A stretch of DNA of 64,000 nucleotides from Streptomyces sp. 1222.5 (GTDB lineage: Bacteria > Actinomycetota > Actinomycetes > Streptomycetales > Streptomycetaceae). The DNA lies in NCBI RefSeq assembly GCF_900105245.1, contig NZ_FNSZ01000001.1:2294001-2358000 (forward strand), written 5' to 3'. The notes under the pieces are model-generated. The model was not told where the DNA came from. It saw only the letters and a program-made list of their open reading frames with translations, and ran no database searches. Each line of letters begins with the position of its first letter. The first letter of the stretch is position 1. A program made the position numbers and the translations under genes. Of the stretch, positions 10,595-20,284 are shown one piece after another.

Positions 10595-11503
10595 ATGTTT
10601 CGGACCAGTTCCGCGTCGGCGGCCGGCTCCGGCGGCTCCCGGTGGCGCGGCCCGGTGGCCGTCGCGGCGGCACTGCTGGGCCTCGTGACAGCGGTGGCGT
10701 CGGCCCAGCTGTCCGGGCCGGCGCGGTCCGCGGCGCCGCGGCGCACCCTCACCGTGGCCACCTGGAACATGTGCGGCGTCGAGCAGTGGAACTGCCGCAG
10801 CACCGGGAGCCCCACCGCCAAGAGGAACGCGCTGGAGGCGATGGCCTCCCGGTCCGGCGCGCGGGTGTTCTTCCTGCAGGAGGTCTGCGCCGGTGATCTG
10901 GACAGGGTGCGCGCGGACCTCGGCGCCTCCTGGCACACCGAGTTCCGGCCCTACACCTGGCGCGGCGTCACGGGGCGTACGACCACGGTGCGCTGCGCCG
11001 GAGCCGGGCAGGGTGCCGCCGGTGTCGCGCTGCTGTCGGCGTACCGGCTGTCGGCCGTCGAGCCGGTGGAGTCGCGTCAGCCCGCCGTGGGGCTGCGGCG
11101 CGGCATCCTGTGCGCCACGGTCGCGGACCAGGGCGTCCGGGTGTGCACCGCTCATCTCAGCAGGCCGGGGGACGACCGCGCCCACCCGGACTGGGAGCTC
11201 CGCGACGACCAGTTGAAGGCACTGGCGGCGGCGGTGCCGGGGCGCACGGTGTACGGCGGTGACCTCAACACCGACCCACCGGGGCCGCGCGACCCCGACT
11301 CCTGGATATGGCCGGCCGGGCCCTACCGCGCCCAGCGGGAGTGCGATCAGGCGTCCGCGTCGTCCCGCTCCGGCCGGCCCACGCATGTCTCGGGGCACAA
11401 GATCGACTACCTGTTCTCCGACCTGCCCCGCCTCGACTGCTCGGTGCGCGGTACCGGCGCGTCCGACCACTACGCCCTGCTCCTGCGGGTCCGGACGCGC
11501 TGA
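10595..11503 (+). CDS. exported endonuclease/exonuclease/phosphatase-family protein
   Basis: A 302-residue protein from ATG 10595. Residues about 15-45 form a hydrophobic signal or anchor segment (VAVAAALLGLVTAVASAQLS). The mature part has the metal-dependent EEP fold: ATWNM (start of the fold), FLQEVC with the metal-binding Glu, GDLNTDP, and the C-terminal GASDHYALL with the Asp-His pair. Family members hydrolyse phosphodiesters in DNA, inositol phosphates or sphingomyelin; the substrate here cannot be decided. Four or more Cys residues in the mature part suit an extracellular enzyme. It converges with the giant glycosyltransferase gene about 100 bases downstream. Confidence 0.85.
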   Translation: MFRTSSASAAGSGGSRWRGPVAVAAALLGLVTAVASAQLSGPARSAAPRRTLTVATWNMCGVEQWNCRSTGSPTAKRNALEAMASRSGARVFFLQEVCAGDLDRVRADLGASWHTEFRPYTWRGVTGRTTTVRCAGAGQGAAGVALLSAYRLSAVEPVESRQPAVGLRRGILCATVADQGVRVCTAHLSRPGDDRAHPDWELRDDQLKALAAAVPGRTVYGGDLNTDPPGPRDPDSWIWPAGPYRAQRECDQASASSRSGRPTHVSGHKIDYLFSDLPRLDCSVRGTGASDHYALLLRVRTR

Positions 11504-11600
11504 CGGTTGGCCGGCCCGGCGGGCGCGGACGGGCGCCTGCGGCTGGTTCACCGGCGAGGTCATGGCTGCCGGCAGCCGTTCGCCGTGGCACGGACCGGCG

Positions 11601-14600
11601 TCACACGACCACGCCCTCGTACGCCCGGCCGTCCGGGGAGGCCGCGGCCGCGGGGAACTGCCCGGCCGGAGCGGACCAGGTGCCGGGGTGGGGCTGGCCG
11701 GGCACCGCGTCCACCAGGTGGGTGGCGTGGCCGGCGGGGGGCTGCTGGGCGGCCGTCTGCGGCGCGGCGAACCAGTTGTGGTCGTGCCACTGGTGGATCG
11801 GGGTGAGCGCCCGCACGGTGTGGCGGGTGTCGACGGTACCGACCGCCGGGGCGTGCGCGTCCCCGGGCGCGAGGTCACCGCCTGCGACCAGCATCCGGTC
11901 GGCGAGCCGCGCGGACGCGTAGCCGTCGTCCAGGTCGCAGAACTCGCGCTGGAACCAGCGGTAGCGCTCCGCGTAGTGCTGCTGGATCCGGTCGATCCCG
12001 CGAATGGCGGTCACCAGGTCCTCGGAGCGGTACAGCAGCGGGCCGGGGGCGCTGTTCTCGAAGTCGAAGTAGAAGCCGCGCAGCGTGTCGCGGTAGTGGT
12101 CCAGGTCGTAGGTGAAGAAGAGGATGGGCCGCCCGGTGTTGACGTAGTCGAACATCAGGGACGAGTAGTCCGTGATCATCACGTCCGTGATGAGCGACAG
12201 GTCGGCCATGTCGGGGTAGTCGGAGACGTCGAAGACGAATCCGTCGCCGGCGCCCGGCACCGGGTCCACCACGTTCGGATGGCGGCGCACCAGGAGCACG
12301 TGGTCGGCGCCGAGTCGGGCGCGCGCGTCGTCGAGGTCGACCCGGAAGTCGAGCTTGTACTTGCCCGGAGCGTAGAACTGGTCGTCGCGCCAGGTGGGCG
12401 CGTACATCACCACGCGCTTACCCTCGGGCAGACCGATGCGCCGCCGGATCTCCCGCTCCCGCTCCTCCATGCCCGGCCGGCGCAGGATGTCGTTGCGCGG
12501 GTAGCCCGACTCCACCATCTCCCCGGGGAAGCCGAAGGCCCGCTTGAGGATCGGGGTGGAGAAGCTGTTGGGCGAGACCAGCATGTCCCAGTTCTGCACC
12601 TCCTTCTCGACCCGCTCCAGGTAGCGCTGGTCGGCGAAGTGGATGGCCTCGATGTCGTGGCCGATCTTCTTCAGCGGGGTGCCGTGCCAGGTCTGCACGA
12701 CGACCTGGCCCTCGCGCTTCTGGAACCAGTCGGGGAGGTGGTTGTTGGCGACGACGTACCGGCTGCGCGCGAGGGCGTCGTACCACTCGGGCGACCACAT
12801 GCGCACCGGCTTCGCCGTGGCCGGCACCTGCACCTGGTCGTCCCGTACGACCCAGAGGTGTTCCAGATCCGTGCCGCGGCGGACGAGTTCCTCGTGCAGG
12901 GCCCGCGGGCTGTCGGAGTACTGGGTGCCCTTGAAGGCGTCGAAGAGGACCGCTTGACGCACCGGTGCGCGGCGCGCCGCCGGGTAGGCCCGGGTGCGCA
13001 GCTGCTTCTGGCGGTAGGGGCCGCGGGCATGGTCGGGCATGGCCGAGTGGACCATCACGGAGAGCCGGTCGTACGCCTCGGCCTGGATCTCGTAGCGGCG
13101 CTCGCCGCGCTCGTAGTCCTGGGGGAACGCGCCGACGACGTCCTGGTGGAGCTTGACCATCAGGTCCTCGAGCCGGTCCTCGCGGGCGACCGCCGAGAGG
13201 TCCTGGCGGCGCAGGAAGAAGTCCCACCGGCCGGCGGCGAGGGGGATCTCCCCGGCGAGCGTGCGCATGGCGGCGGGGCTGAGGACCGCGCCGAACCGGG
13301 AGCCGTCCCAGACCAGCGGGACGGTGCGTTCCGCGCCGTGCGCACGCGAGCGCACGACCAGGTGCGCGGCCCGGTACTGCTCGGGGGTCAGGCGGTCGGC
13401 GGTGTCGTACCGGCCCTGGATCTCCATCGAGCCGTCCTCCCGCCAGGCCACGTGCGTGGCCATCGGCAGGGCGGCGCGCTCGAAGAGCACCAGGTAGCCG
13501 GAGCCGTTGCGGTGGACGACGACCTCCCGGTCGCCCTCGCGGGTCTGGAGCGCGGCGGGCATGCGGTAGAAGCCGTCCTCGGTGTCCTCCGCGACCACCG
13601 GGTAGATGGGCGCCTTGCGCCCCTCGACGTGGAAGGTGGTCTTCCAGCCGTTGCTGCCCATGCTCCAGGACTGCGGGATGTCCGTGCCCGCCTGGGCGTC
13701 GGCCCGGAACTTCGGGACCAGGTGGCGCAGCGGGATCCTGGCCGCGAAGGTGCACCAGCCGTCGCCGCCCGGGGTGAACCACACCCGGCCGTCGTGCCGT
13801 CCGGCGCCGCTCATGCTGGTCACCCGGAGCTTGCCCCAGTCCGGGACCTTGGGACCGAGATAGACGCCGCGCAGCTCCAGCTGGTCGCCGACGAGGCGGT
13901 GGCTGGTGATCCGGCAGCGCACGACCTCCACGCGCAGCTTCAGCTTGTCCTGGAGGAACAGCGGCAGGATGCGGGTGTTCTTGTCGACGTACCGGTACGG
14001 CGGGTTGGCGGCGCTGCCGGCGCCGCCGCGGTTGATGCCCCGGTAGCGGAAGAGGCCGCGGCTGAGGACGCCGGCCGCGACGTCCCAGGTGCCCTCGACC
14101 CACTTGCCCTTCTGCTTCAGGCGCGTCGTGTCGATCCGCGTCTCGAAGCCGGCCCAGTCGTAGCAGTAACGATTCTGCGCCGAGTTCTCGGTGGCCTGCG
14201 GTGCGTACGTGGTCTTCGCCGGCGTGACGACCATCCGGCCCTGCTTCTTGTTGCGCAGGGCGATCGCCTTCACCGACATGTGCTTCTTGTGCACGTTGAT
14301 GAAGCGGACGTAGGCGGTCCCGCTGAGCGTGAGCAGGTCCGAGTTCTCGCTCCAGCGCGCGGCGCTCAGGGCGCCGTGCAGGGAGAACTCCTTGTCCAGC
14401 CGGTACGCCTTCTTGTCGAGGCCGACCTCCCGGTCCCCGAGGCCGGGGTAGTTCAGGTAGCGGTGGAAGCGGCGGTGCACGGGCAGCGGGCCGCCGCGGC
14501 GCTCGAACTCCAGGACCTCGAGGAGCTGCGGCAGCCGGTCCTCGCGCACCAGGAGCCACTTGACCCGGGCCTCGGCGGGCAGTTCGTCGATGACGGTGAG

Positions 14601-15500
14601 GTCCGCCTCGTCGAGGAACTCGTTCGCCCACCGCATGAACGACTCGCGGTACTCCTCGTCGGCGTCCGGGAGTACCTTCAGGTGCAGCAGCAGGTCGGAC
14701 TTCAGGCACGCGAGGTCGTACTTGCGCTTGCTGTCCAGGTACGCGCGCGAGCCCTGCTCGGCGAGGAAGCGGCTGACCGTCTGCACGGCCGTGACACGGT
14801 CGCGCAGGTTCGACAGCTCGGTGTAGCGCTGGGTGATGGACGGGGCGGCTCCGCCCTCACGGCGGCGCCAGTAGTAGACGACGTCCGTGAGGACGTCGAC
14901 CTTCTCGGCACGGAAGTGGGCGTACATGTTGACCCAGGAGTCCTCGTACAGAACTCCCTCGGGGAACCGGATCCCGTTGCCGTCCCAGAAGGACCGCCGG
15001 AACACCTTGTTCCACACCGTGCGGTCGTAGATCAGGGCGTCGAACTTCGTGATGTGGGTGCCGCGCCGGTTCTTCTGCATCGGCCCCTTGTGCAGCGGTG
15101 ACTGCCACTTCTTGGTGGAGTTCATCATCTGCACGTTGCCCGAGACGAAGTCCGCCGCGGATTCGTCGAGGGTGCGGATCAGCAGCTCGTAGGCGTATTC
15201 GGGGATGACGTCGTCGCCGTCCACGAACGCGAGGAACTCCGCGTGCGGGTGCAGGGAGCGCAGGCCCGCGTTCCGGGCGTGCCCGGGGCCGTGCGCGTGC
15301 TGGCGGATGAGCTTGAAGCGCGGGTCCGCGGCGCAGAAGTCGGCGGCGATGCGCACCGAACCGTCGCTGGAGCCGTCGTCGACGAGGATCACCTCGAAGT
15401 CGCGGAACGACTGACGGGCGATCGACTCCAGGCATTCGGCCAGGTAGTGCTCGACATCCTGAAAGGGAACGACGACACTCAGGCGCGGATGATCCGCCAA
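11601..15500 (-). CDS. GT2 glycosyltransferase fused to TagF-type CDP-glycerol glycerophosphotransferase
   Basis: A 1,299-residue polymerase. Residues 1-300 are a GT2 domain (LSVVVPFQDVEHYLAECLES, VILVDDGSSDGS, FVDGDDVIP). Residues about 300-800 are less conserved beta-rich modules. The C-terminal 400 residues are a TagF/TarL-type transferase (VVQTWHGTPLKKIG, MYAPTWRDDQF, LVRRHPNVVD, VMITDYSSLMFDYVNTGRPILFF) that joins glycerol- or ribitol-phosphate units, so it probably builds a teichoic-acid-like envelope polymer at the inner membrane face. The start is taken as TTG 15500, with AGGAG six bases upstream; no better in-frame start exists before the GT2 motif. The tail after residue 1,190 is Pro/Ala/His-rich. 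The LCP gene is divergent. Confidence 0.9.
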   Translation of the reverse strand: MADHPRLSVVVPFQDVEHYLAECLESIARQSFRDFEVILVDDGSSDGSVRIAADFCAADPRFKLIRQHAHGPGHARNAGLRSLHPHAEFLAFVDGDDVIPEYAYELLIRTLDESAADFVSGNVQMMNSTKKWQSPLHKGPMQKNRRGTHITKFDALIYDRTVWNKVFRRSFWDGNGIRFPEGVLYEDSWVNMYAHFRAEKVDVLTDVVYYWRRREGGAAPSITQRYTELSNLRDRVTAVQTVSRFLAEQGSRAYLDSKRKYDLACLKSDLLLHLKVLPDADEEYRESFMRWANEFLDEADLTVIDELPAEARVKWLLVREDRLPQLLEVLEFERRGGPLPVHRRFHRYLNYPGLGDREVGLDKKAYRLDKEFSLHGALSAARWSENSDLLTLSGTAYVRFINVHKKHMSVKAIALRNKKQGRMVVTPAKTTYAPQATENSAQNRYCYDWAGFETRIDTTRLKQKGKWVEGTWDVAAGVLSRGLFRYRGINRGGAGSAANPPYRYVDKNTRILPLFLQDKLKLRVEVVRCRITSHRLVGDQLELRGVYLGPKVPDWGKLRVTSMSGAGRHDGRVWFTPGGDGWCTFAARIPLRHLVPKFRADAQAGTDIPQSWSMGSNGWKTTFHVEGRKAPIYPVVAEDTEDGFYRMPAALQTREGDREVVVHRNGSGYLVLFERAALPMATHVAWREDGSMEIQGRYDTADRLTPEQYRAAHLVVRSRAHGAERTVPLVWDGSRFGAVLSPAAMRTLAGEIPLAAGRWDFFLRRQDLSAVAREDRLEDLMVKLHQDVVGAFPQDYERGERRYEIQAEAYDRLSVMVHSAMPDHARGPYRQKQLRTRAYPAARRAPVRQAVLFDAFKGTQYSDSPRALHEELVRRGTDLEHLWVVRDDQVQVPATAKPVRMWSPEWYDALARSRYVVANNHLPDWFQKREGQVVVQTWHGTPLKKIGHDIEAIHFADQRYLERVEKEVQNWDMLVSPNSFSTPILKRAFGFPGEMVESGYPRNDILRRPGMEEREREIRRRIGLPEGKRVVMYAPTWRDDQFYAPGKYKLDFRVDLDDARARLGADHVLLVRRHPNVVDPVPGAGDGFVFDVSDYPDMADLSLITDVMITDYSSLMFDYVNTGRPILFFTYDLDHYRDTLRGFYFDFENSAPGPLLYRSEDLVTAIRGIDRIQQHYAERYRWFQREFCDLDDGYASARLADRMLVAGGDLAPGDAHAPAVGTVDTRHTVRALTPIHQWHDHNWFAAPQTAAQQPPAGHATHLVDAVPGQPHPGTWSAPAGQFPAAAASPDGRAYEGVVV

Positions 15501-15872
15501 CTCGCACTCCTACCCAGACATTTCGTCCACCGGGACATCGAACAGTCCCGTACCGGACGCCCCACCCTCAAAGCGGCCGTGCACCCGGGCCGACCCCCTT
15601 GCCGGCCGTGCACCATCCGCACCTGTGACCCCGGTAAAACCCCCTCCACCGTTGTTCACAGATGAACCACATCTTATTTCACTCTTACCAGTGGTCAAGA
15701 CTTGTTCATGTGCCATCCATCTCAGTCCCTGGGTATCGTCACCCGCCCCCCAAATCCCCTTGGCGAGATGCCTATAGTTCTCCCACTGCATCCACAGCAT
15801 TGGGCCGGCCTCCCCCCACCCGGGCCCCGATCCTCCGCATCGCGGAGCCCGTGAGGAGAGGAACCGAAGGCG
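15501..15872. other. divergent promoter region between the TagF-type polymerase and the LCP gene
   Basis: A 372-base gap. Positions 15655-15720 are AT-rich (GAACCACATCTTATTTCACTC), and TATAGT at about 15773 is a candidate -10 box for the LCP gene. No open frame with good codon use and no convincing operator was seen. Confidence 0.4.
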
Positions 15873-16964
15873 ATGACGCACAGCGCCACCACCGAGCCGC
15901 GGCGTGCCCGCCGGGGCGCGTCGAACGGCGGGCGGCGAAAGCCGCGGGGCGGCAAGAGGCGCTGGGGCCGCATCGTGCTGCTGTCCGTCCTGGTCCTGCT
16001 GCTGGCCGCGGGCGGCGTGGGCTACTGGCTCTACAGCGACCTCAACGACAACATCAAGGGCGTCGACATCGACAAGGCGATCGGTGACGACCGCCCGCAG
16101 AAGCTGCCCACGTCGGGTCAGAACATCCTGATCCTGGGGTCCGACTCACGGGCCGGCGCCAACGCCTCCCTGCACACGGGCAACGTCTCCGGCGCGCGCT
16201 CGGACACCGCGCTCGTGATGCACATACCCGAGGGCCGCACCAAGGCCGTCGCGATCAGCATCCCCCGCGACACCCTGGTGACCCGGCCCGACTGCACGAA
16301 GACGGACGGCACCGAGGTGGCCTCCGCGAAGCGTGTGATGTTCAACTCCATCTATTCCCAGGTGGGTCCGGCCTGCGTGGTCAAGACCGTCGAGCAGATC
16401 TCGGGGGTCCGCATGGACCACTACGTCGAGATCGACTTCGCCGGCTTCAAGGGGCTGGTGGACGCGATAGGCGGCGTGGACGTCACCGTGGACAAGGACA
16501 TCCACGACTCCTCCAGCGGCCTGGACCTGTCCGCCGGATCGCACCGGCTGGACGGCACGCAGGCGTTGCAGTTCGTCCGCACCCGGCACGGGATAGGCGA
16601 CGGCAGCGACCTCGGCCGGATCGGACTGCAGCAGCAGTTCATGATCGCGCTGCTCTCCGAGATCAAGAAGCAGGACCTCCTGGGCAGCCCCACCAAGACC
16701 TACAAGATCGCCGACGAGCTCACCGCCGCGCTCACCACCGACTCCGACCTCGCCTCGCTCTCCAAACTGGCGGAGTTCGGCCGCAGTCTGAACGGCGTCG
16801 ACCCGTCCACCATGGAAACGATCATGCTGCCGGTGGCGTACGACAAGGTCGACCCCAACCGTGTCGTGGCGGCGGAGCCGCAGGCCACCCAGCTCTGGAA
16901 GGCGATCCGGTCGGACGCCGAGATCCCCGAGTCGGCGAAGAAGTCGCCCGCGACGGGCGGCTGA
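15873..16964 (+). CDS. LytR-CpsA-Psr (LCP) family cell-wall glycopolymer ligase
   Basis: A membrane-anchored enzyme of 363 residues that attaches lipid-linked glycopolymers to peptidoglycan. A basic cytoplasmic N terminus (residues 1-30) is followed by one membrane helix (about 31-52) and an extracellular LCP domain: NILILGSDSRAG, ISIPRDTLV, GVRMDHYVEIDFAGF, GGVDVTV, the polyprenyl-binding arginines in QFVRTRHG, and SDLGRIGLQQQF. It starts at ATG 15873 after a purine-rich site. Divergence from the TagF-type polymerase suggests the two work on the same polymer. Confidence 0.93.
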   Translation: MTHSATTEPRRARRGASNGGRRKPRGGKRRWGRIVLLSVLVLLLAAGGVGYWLYSDLNDNIKGVDIDKAIGDDRPQKLPTSGQNILILGSDSRAGANASLHTGNVSGARSDTALVMHIPEGRTKAVAISIPRDTLVTRPDCTKTDGTEVASAKRVMFNSIYSQVGPACVVKTVEQISGVRMDHYVEIDFAGFKGLVDAIGGVDVTVDKDIHDSSSGLDLSAGSHRLDGTQALQFVRTRHGIGDGSDLGRIGLQQQFMIALLSEIKKQDLLGSPTKTYKIADELTAALTTDSDLASLSKLAEFGRSLNGVDPSTMETIMLPVAYDKVDPNRVVAAEPQATQLWKAIRSDAEIPESAKKSPATGG

Positions 16965-16970
16965 CGACAC

Positions 16971-17015
16971 CACGGTGCCGGCCGGCCGCTGCTTCAGCGG
17001 CCGGCCGGCACCGTG
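16971..17015. terminator. strong bidirectional terminator
   Basis: A perfect 21-base-pair inverted repeat (arm begins CACGGTGCCGGCC) with a 3-base loop. It starts 7 bases after the LCP stop and ends 35 bases before the stop of the convergent gene. Confidence 0.85.
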
Positions 17016-17049
17016 CGTCCGTGCGCCGGAACTCCGGCGCGTCGGTGGA

Positions 17050-18165
17050 TCAGAGCCTGTGCCAGTGGGTCAGGGAGAGTCCGGCGCCGTCCTCCTGACG
17101 GGCCACCTTGGGCGCGCCGTCGGGGCCGATGAGCGCCATGACCACACGGCCCCGGCCGTCCCGCGCCAGTGCCGGGCCGCCCTGGCAGGCCTCGGCCAGG
17201 ACGTACCACCAGAACCCGGCCTCCTCGTTCTCGGTGCCGCCCATCCCCAGCACGGGCGAGCCGTCCTGGTCCCGGTAGGCGAGGACGAGGCAGTCGTAGC
17301 CGTCCAGATCGGTGCGCAGCACCGCGTACGGCCGCTCGGCCGCGGACCCGCCGAGCATGGTCGGCCAGCCGCCGATCCGCCAGGCCGCGGCGACACCGCT
17401 GTCCGCCTCCCTCCAGAAGAACGTGGCCCGGTCGGGCGCTGTCTCGGCAGCGGCGAGGGTGCCGGGCGCCGCGCGCAGCGAGAAGCCGCGCGGGCTGCCG
17501 AAGTCCCCGCCGGGCGCGGACTGACGCCAGATCAGCACGCCGGTCCCGGCCGCGGCGCAGACCTCCATCCGGCCGCTCGCCAGGACGACCGAGGCGGGCG
17601 GCCCGTCGAGGCCGTTGCCGTGCAGGTCCTCCCACGCCCGCCACTTGCCGTTCGGGGCCTCGCGGCGCAGCATCAGGCCGCCGTGGCCGCCGCGCACGAA
17701 GACGTGCACCGTGCCGTCCTGCGCGACCGCGCCGGCCGGCCGGCCCACGTCCCCGTCGGGGTGCGGGGTGCCGAGCGAACGCCAGTCGGTGAAGGCGAGG
17801 CCCGTCTGGTACTGGATGGCGTGCACGATGTCGACGTTCGGCGAGCCGTCGGCCTTGGTGCGCTCGCGGCGCCCGAGGAAGTGGACGTAGCCGTCGGCGC
17901 CCTGGACCACGGTCAGCTCGGTGAGCCCCGGCACGGCCACGAAGTGCGGGCCGCTCCATTCGGGGCCGCCGGCCGTGGTCTCCGTCCAGCGCAGGAGTCC
18001 GCCGTCCGTGGGCGCGTAGAGGGTGAGCCGGCCGTCCTTGCCCCGGGTGAGCCAGTTGCCGTGAGCGACCCCGGACGCGACCCGTCCCTGTCCCTCACCT
18101 GAGCGCCCCACCGGGCGGGCGGCCTCCACGGGGCCCGCCTGCCTTCTCCGCATGGCCTCGTGCAC
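17050..18165 (-). CDS. hypothetical protein, beta-propeller/lectin-like
   Basis: A 371-residue protein I cannot assign to a named family. It contains regularly spaced short blocks ending in W or F with Gly/Asp turns (RLTLYAPTDGGLLRWTE, TVHVFVRGGHGGLMLRR, RMEVCAAAGTGVLIWRQ, RATFFWREADSGVAAAW, RVVMALIGPDGAPKVARQ), a spacing typical of PLL-type or tachylectin-type beta-propellers that bind sugars. No signal peptide is seen. The start could be GTG 18165 or ATG 18153. It is divergent from the NYN-domain gene. Confidence 0.6.
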   Translation of the reverse strand: MHEAMRRRQAGPVEAARPVGRSGEGQGRVASGVAHGNWLTRGKDGRLTLYAPTDGGLLRWTETTAGGPEWSGPHFVAVPGLTELTVVQGADGYVHFLGRRERTKADGSPNVDIVHAIQYQTGLAFTDWRSLGTPHPDGDVGRPAGAVAQDGTVHVFVRGGHGGLMLRREAPNGKWRAWEDLHGNGLDGPPASVVLASGRMEVCAAAGTGVLIWRQSAPGGDFGSPRGFSLRAAPGTLAAAETAPDRATFFWREADSGVAAAWRIGGWPTMLGGSAAERPYAVLRTDLDGYDCLVLAYRDQDGSPVLGMGGTENEEAGFWWYVLAEACQGGPALARDGRGRVVMALIGPDGAPKVARQEDGAGLSLTHWHRL

Positions 18166-18302
18166 CTTCCTGAAGTCCGCCGCATCACGGCCACGGGAAC
18201 CCTGAAACTCGAACCATCATATGCTCTTCGCGCAAGCGTTCCCCAGCCTCCACCGTCCCGGCGCACAGGGGGCGTGCCGCGGCTCACCTCTACCCTTGGG
18301 CC

Positions 18303-18695
18303 ATGACCGACGCTCCCCGCTCCCCGGACGCGGACGACCCGCTGCTCGTCATCGTGGACGGCGCCAACGTCGTCGGATCGCGGCCCGACGGCTGGTGGCG
18401 CGACCGCCGGGGTGCCGCCGAGCGCCTCCGCGACCGGCTGGCCGGTGCGGGGCTGCCGGGCCCGCCTGCGCCCGTGGAGATCGTGCTGGTGGTCGAGGGT
18501 GCGGCGCGTGGCGTGGAGTCGGTGCCGGGTGTCCGGGTGGAGTCCGCGCCCGGCAGCGGCGACGACCGGATCGTGGAGCTGGCCGCCGAGCACGCCGGCC
18601 GGCCCCGCCTCGTGATCACCGCCGACCGGGAGCTGCGCCGGCGGGTGACCGGCCTGGGCGCCGAGGTGGCCGGCCCGCGCGCGGTACTCGGCTGA
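18303..18695 (+). CDS. NYN/PIN-like domain protein (YacP type)
   Basis: A 130-residue cytosolic protein. IVDGANVVGSRPDGWWRD carries the first acidic site of the NYN (PIN-like) nuclease fold, followed by GDDRIVELAAEHA and VITADRELRRRV, the second and third conserved acidic blocks. Similar Streptomyces proteins are often labelled NTP pyrophosphohydrolase, but the motifs look like NYN/YacP, a putative RNA-cleaving fold. It is a single gene between two divergent or convergent membrane and propeller genes. Confidence 0.65.
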   Translation: MTDAPRSPDADDPLLVIVDGANVVGSRPDGWWRDRRGAAERLRDRLAGAGLPGPPAPVEIVLVVEGAARGVESVPGVRVESAPGSGDDRIVELAAEHAGRPRLVITADRELRRRVTGLGAEVAGPRAVLG

Positions 18696-18763
18696 CCCGG
18701 GCCGGCGGCAGCGGCCGTCTCCCCGGGCCGTCCCGGCACCCGGCCGCCTCCGAGCCGGCCCGG

Positions 18764-20221
18764 CTACTCCCCCGACAGCCGGGTGTACAGGACCGCGCCG
18801 TCCACCCTGGCGATCTCCTCGTAGCGTGACTCCAGCAGGCGGCGCAGGGTCGGCACGCGCGTGGGGGCGTACGGCTGGCCGCGGGAGTCGTCGACGACCA
18901 GGGCGGGGCTGTGGGCGCTCATCTCCCGCCGGAAGACCGGCCAGGTGCCCGCGACGGCGTACTTCTCGCCGACCTGCGGTCCGTCCCGGCCGCCGCTGTA
19001 GTTGGTGAGCAGGCCCGCGGTGAGGAAACGGGTCGCGGGGGTGCGGCCGGCCAGCCAGTACGTCTCCGGGTGTATGCCCCAGACGAGTACGCGGTCGGCG
19101 GACTTCGTGCGGTGTTCCAGGGCGGTCGCGAGCCGCTGGGCGTGGGCGAGGTCGGCGCGCGCGGCGAAGAGGCCCCAGACGAGGAAGCAGGCGCAGCAGC
19201 AGGCCGAGGTGAGCACGGCCCGCACGCGCCGTTCCCGGGGCAGGACGTGCAGCGCCCGGGTGGCCAGCAGGGCGAGCGGCGCGGTGAGTTGCAGGTAGTA
19301 GTGGCCGAAGAAGTGGAAGCCGAGGGCCACGGCGGCCGCCGAGGAGGCCAGCCACAGCCAGAGGTCCGCCGCTCCGGAGCGCGCGGTGCGCAGGGACCGC
19401 ACGACGGGCGGGAGCAGGCCCGCCGAGGCGCCGGCCAGGATCGCGGTGTTCGTCAGCGCCCGGACCAGGACGTGGAGTTCGGAGCCGGTGAAGGAGGCGT
19501 ACGCGGCGGAACCGGTCACCGTCCAGAACAGGAACCCGGCCGGGTCGGTCAGGAGGGCCGCGCCGAGCACCGGCACGGTCAGCCCGGCCGCGAGCCGCAG
19601 CAGGCCCGCGCGCGAGGCGCCGTGCCGGTGCAGCAGCAGGGCCACCGGCAGCAGCACCGCTCCGCCGGTCTGCTTGGTGAGGAACGCGGCGGCGACGGCG
19701 GCACCGGCCGCGCCCCAGCGCCCCCGGTCGGCGCACCACACGGCCGCGGCCGTGCAGGGCAGTATGAACACCTCGAACGTGGCGGCCTGCGCGTCCTCGG
19801 GGTTGAGCCCGACGGAGACCAGCAGGTACAGCACCCCGGCGGTCCGGCCCGCGCCGTCGCCCCAGCGGCGGCGGGCGATCGAGACGAGCAGAAGCGCGGT
19901 GAGCAGCTGGGCGAGGACCGCGAGCACTCTCAACGGGGTGAGGGAGCCCGAGCCGCACAACGCGAACGCGCCCTCGTACAGCCAGGGCAGCAGCGGCGGT
20001 TTGCGGTCCACGACGGTGTCGTAGAGGTGCCCGCCCTGGGTGAGCAGGCGGGCCTGCACGGCGAGGTAGCCCTCATCCGGGTTCCACAGCGGGCGGACGA
20101 AGGACGGCACCCGGGTCACGCAGGCCAGGAGCGCCAGGAGGGGCAGCAGCCGCGTCCAGAACGCCGTCCGGGTGGGTGCGGTCCGGGCGGGGGCGAGCGC
20201 GGCGGCGAGCATGGGCAGCAC
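18764..20221 (-). CDS. GT39/ArnT-like membrane glycosyltransferase
   Basis: A 485-residue integral membrane protein with about ten hydrophobic helices. The first extracytoplasmic loop holds the hallmark acidic pair (NPDEGYLAVQARLL) and YDTVVDRKPPLLPWLYEG, as in PMT/ArnT enzymes that use polyprenyl-phosphate sugars as donors outside the membrane. TKQTG in mid-protein also fits the family. The C-terminal soluble part (about residues 390-485) includes DRVLVWGIHPETYWLAGR. The acceptor is unknown; the neighbourhood favours surface glycans. The start is taken as GTG 20221, with ATG 20212 as an alternative. Confidence 0.8.
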   Translation of the reverse strand: MLPMLAAALAPARTAPTRTAFWTRLLPLLALLACVTRVPSFVRPLWNPDEGYLAVQARLLTQGGHLYDTVVDRKPPLLPWLYEGAFALCGSGSLTPLRVLAVLAQLLTALLLVSIARRRWGDGAGRTAGVLYLLVSVGLNPEDAQAATFEVFILPCTAAAVWCADRGRWGAAGAAVAAAFLTKQTGGAVLLPVALLLHRHGASRAGLLRLAAGLTVPVLGAALLTDPAGFLFWTVTGSAAYASFTGSELHVLVRALTNTAILAGASAGLLPPVVRSLRTARSGAADLWLWLASSAAAVALGFHFFGHYYLQLTAPLALLATRALHVLPRERRVRAVLTSACCCACFLVWGLFAARADLAHAQRLATALEHRTKSADRVLVWGIHPETYWLAGRTPATRFLTAGLLTNYSGGRDGPQVGEKYAVAGTWPVFRREMSAHSPALVVDDSRGQPYAPTRVPTLRRLLESRYEEIARVDGAVLYTRLSGE

Positions 20222-20284
20222 GCTATCCGGCCCCGACGTCTCCGCCGAAGCGGGACATACGGGGCCAGGGCGACGAGGTGGAGG

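Noticed and set aside
11259..15101. A 1,280-codon open frame on the plus strand
   Set aside because: It is the antisense of the GT2-TagF gene; the translation is Val/Gly/Arg/Asp-rich and low in complexity, as expected for a mirror frame in high-GC DNA.
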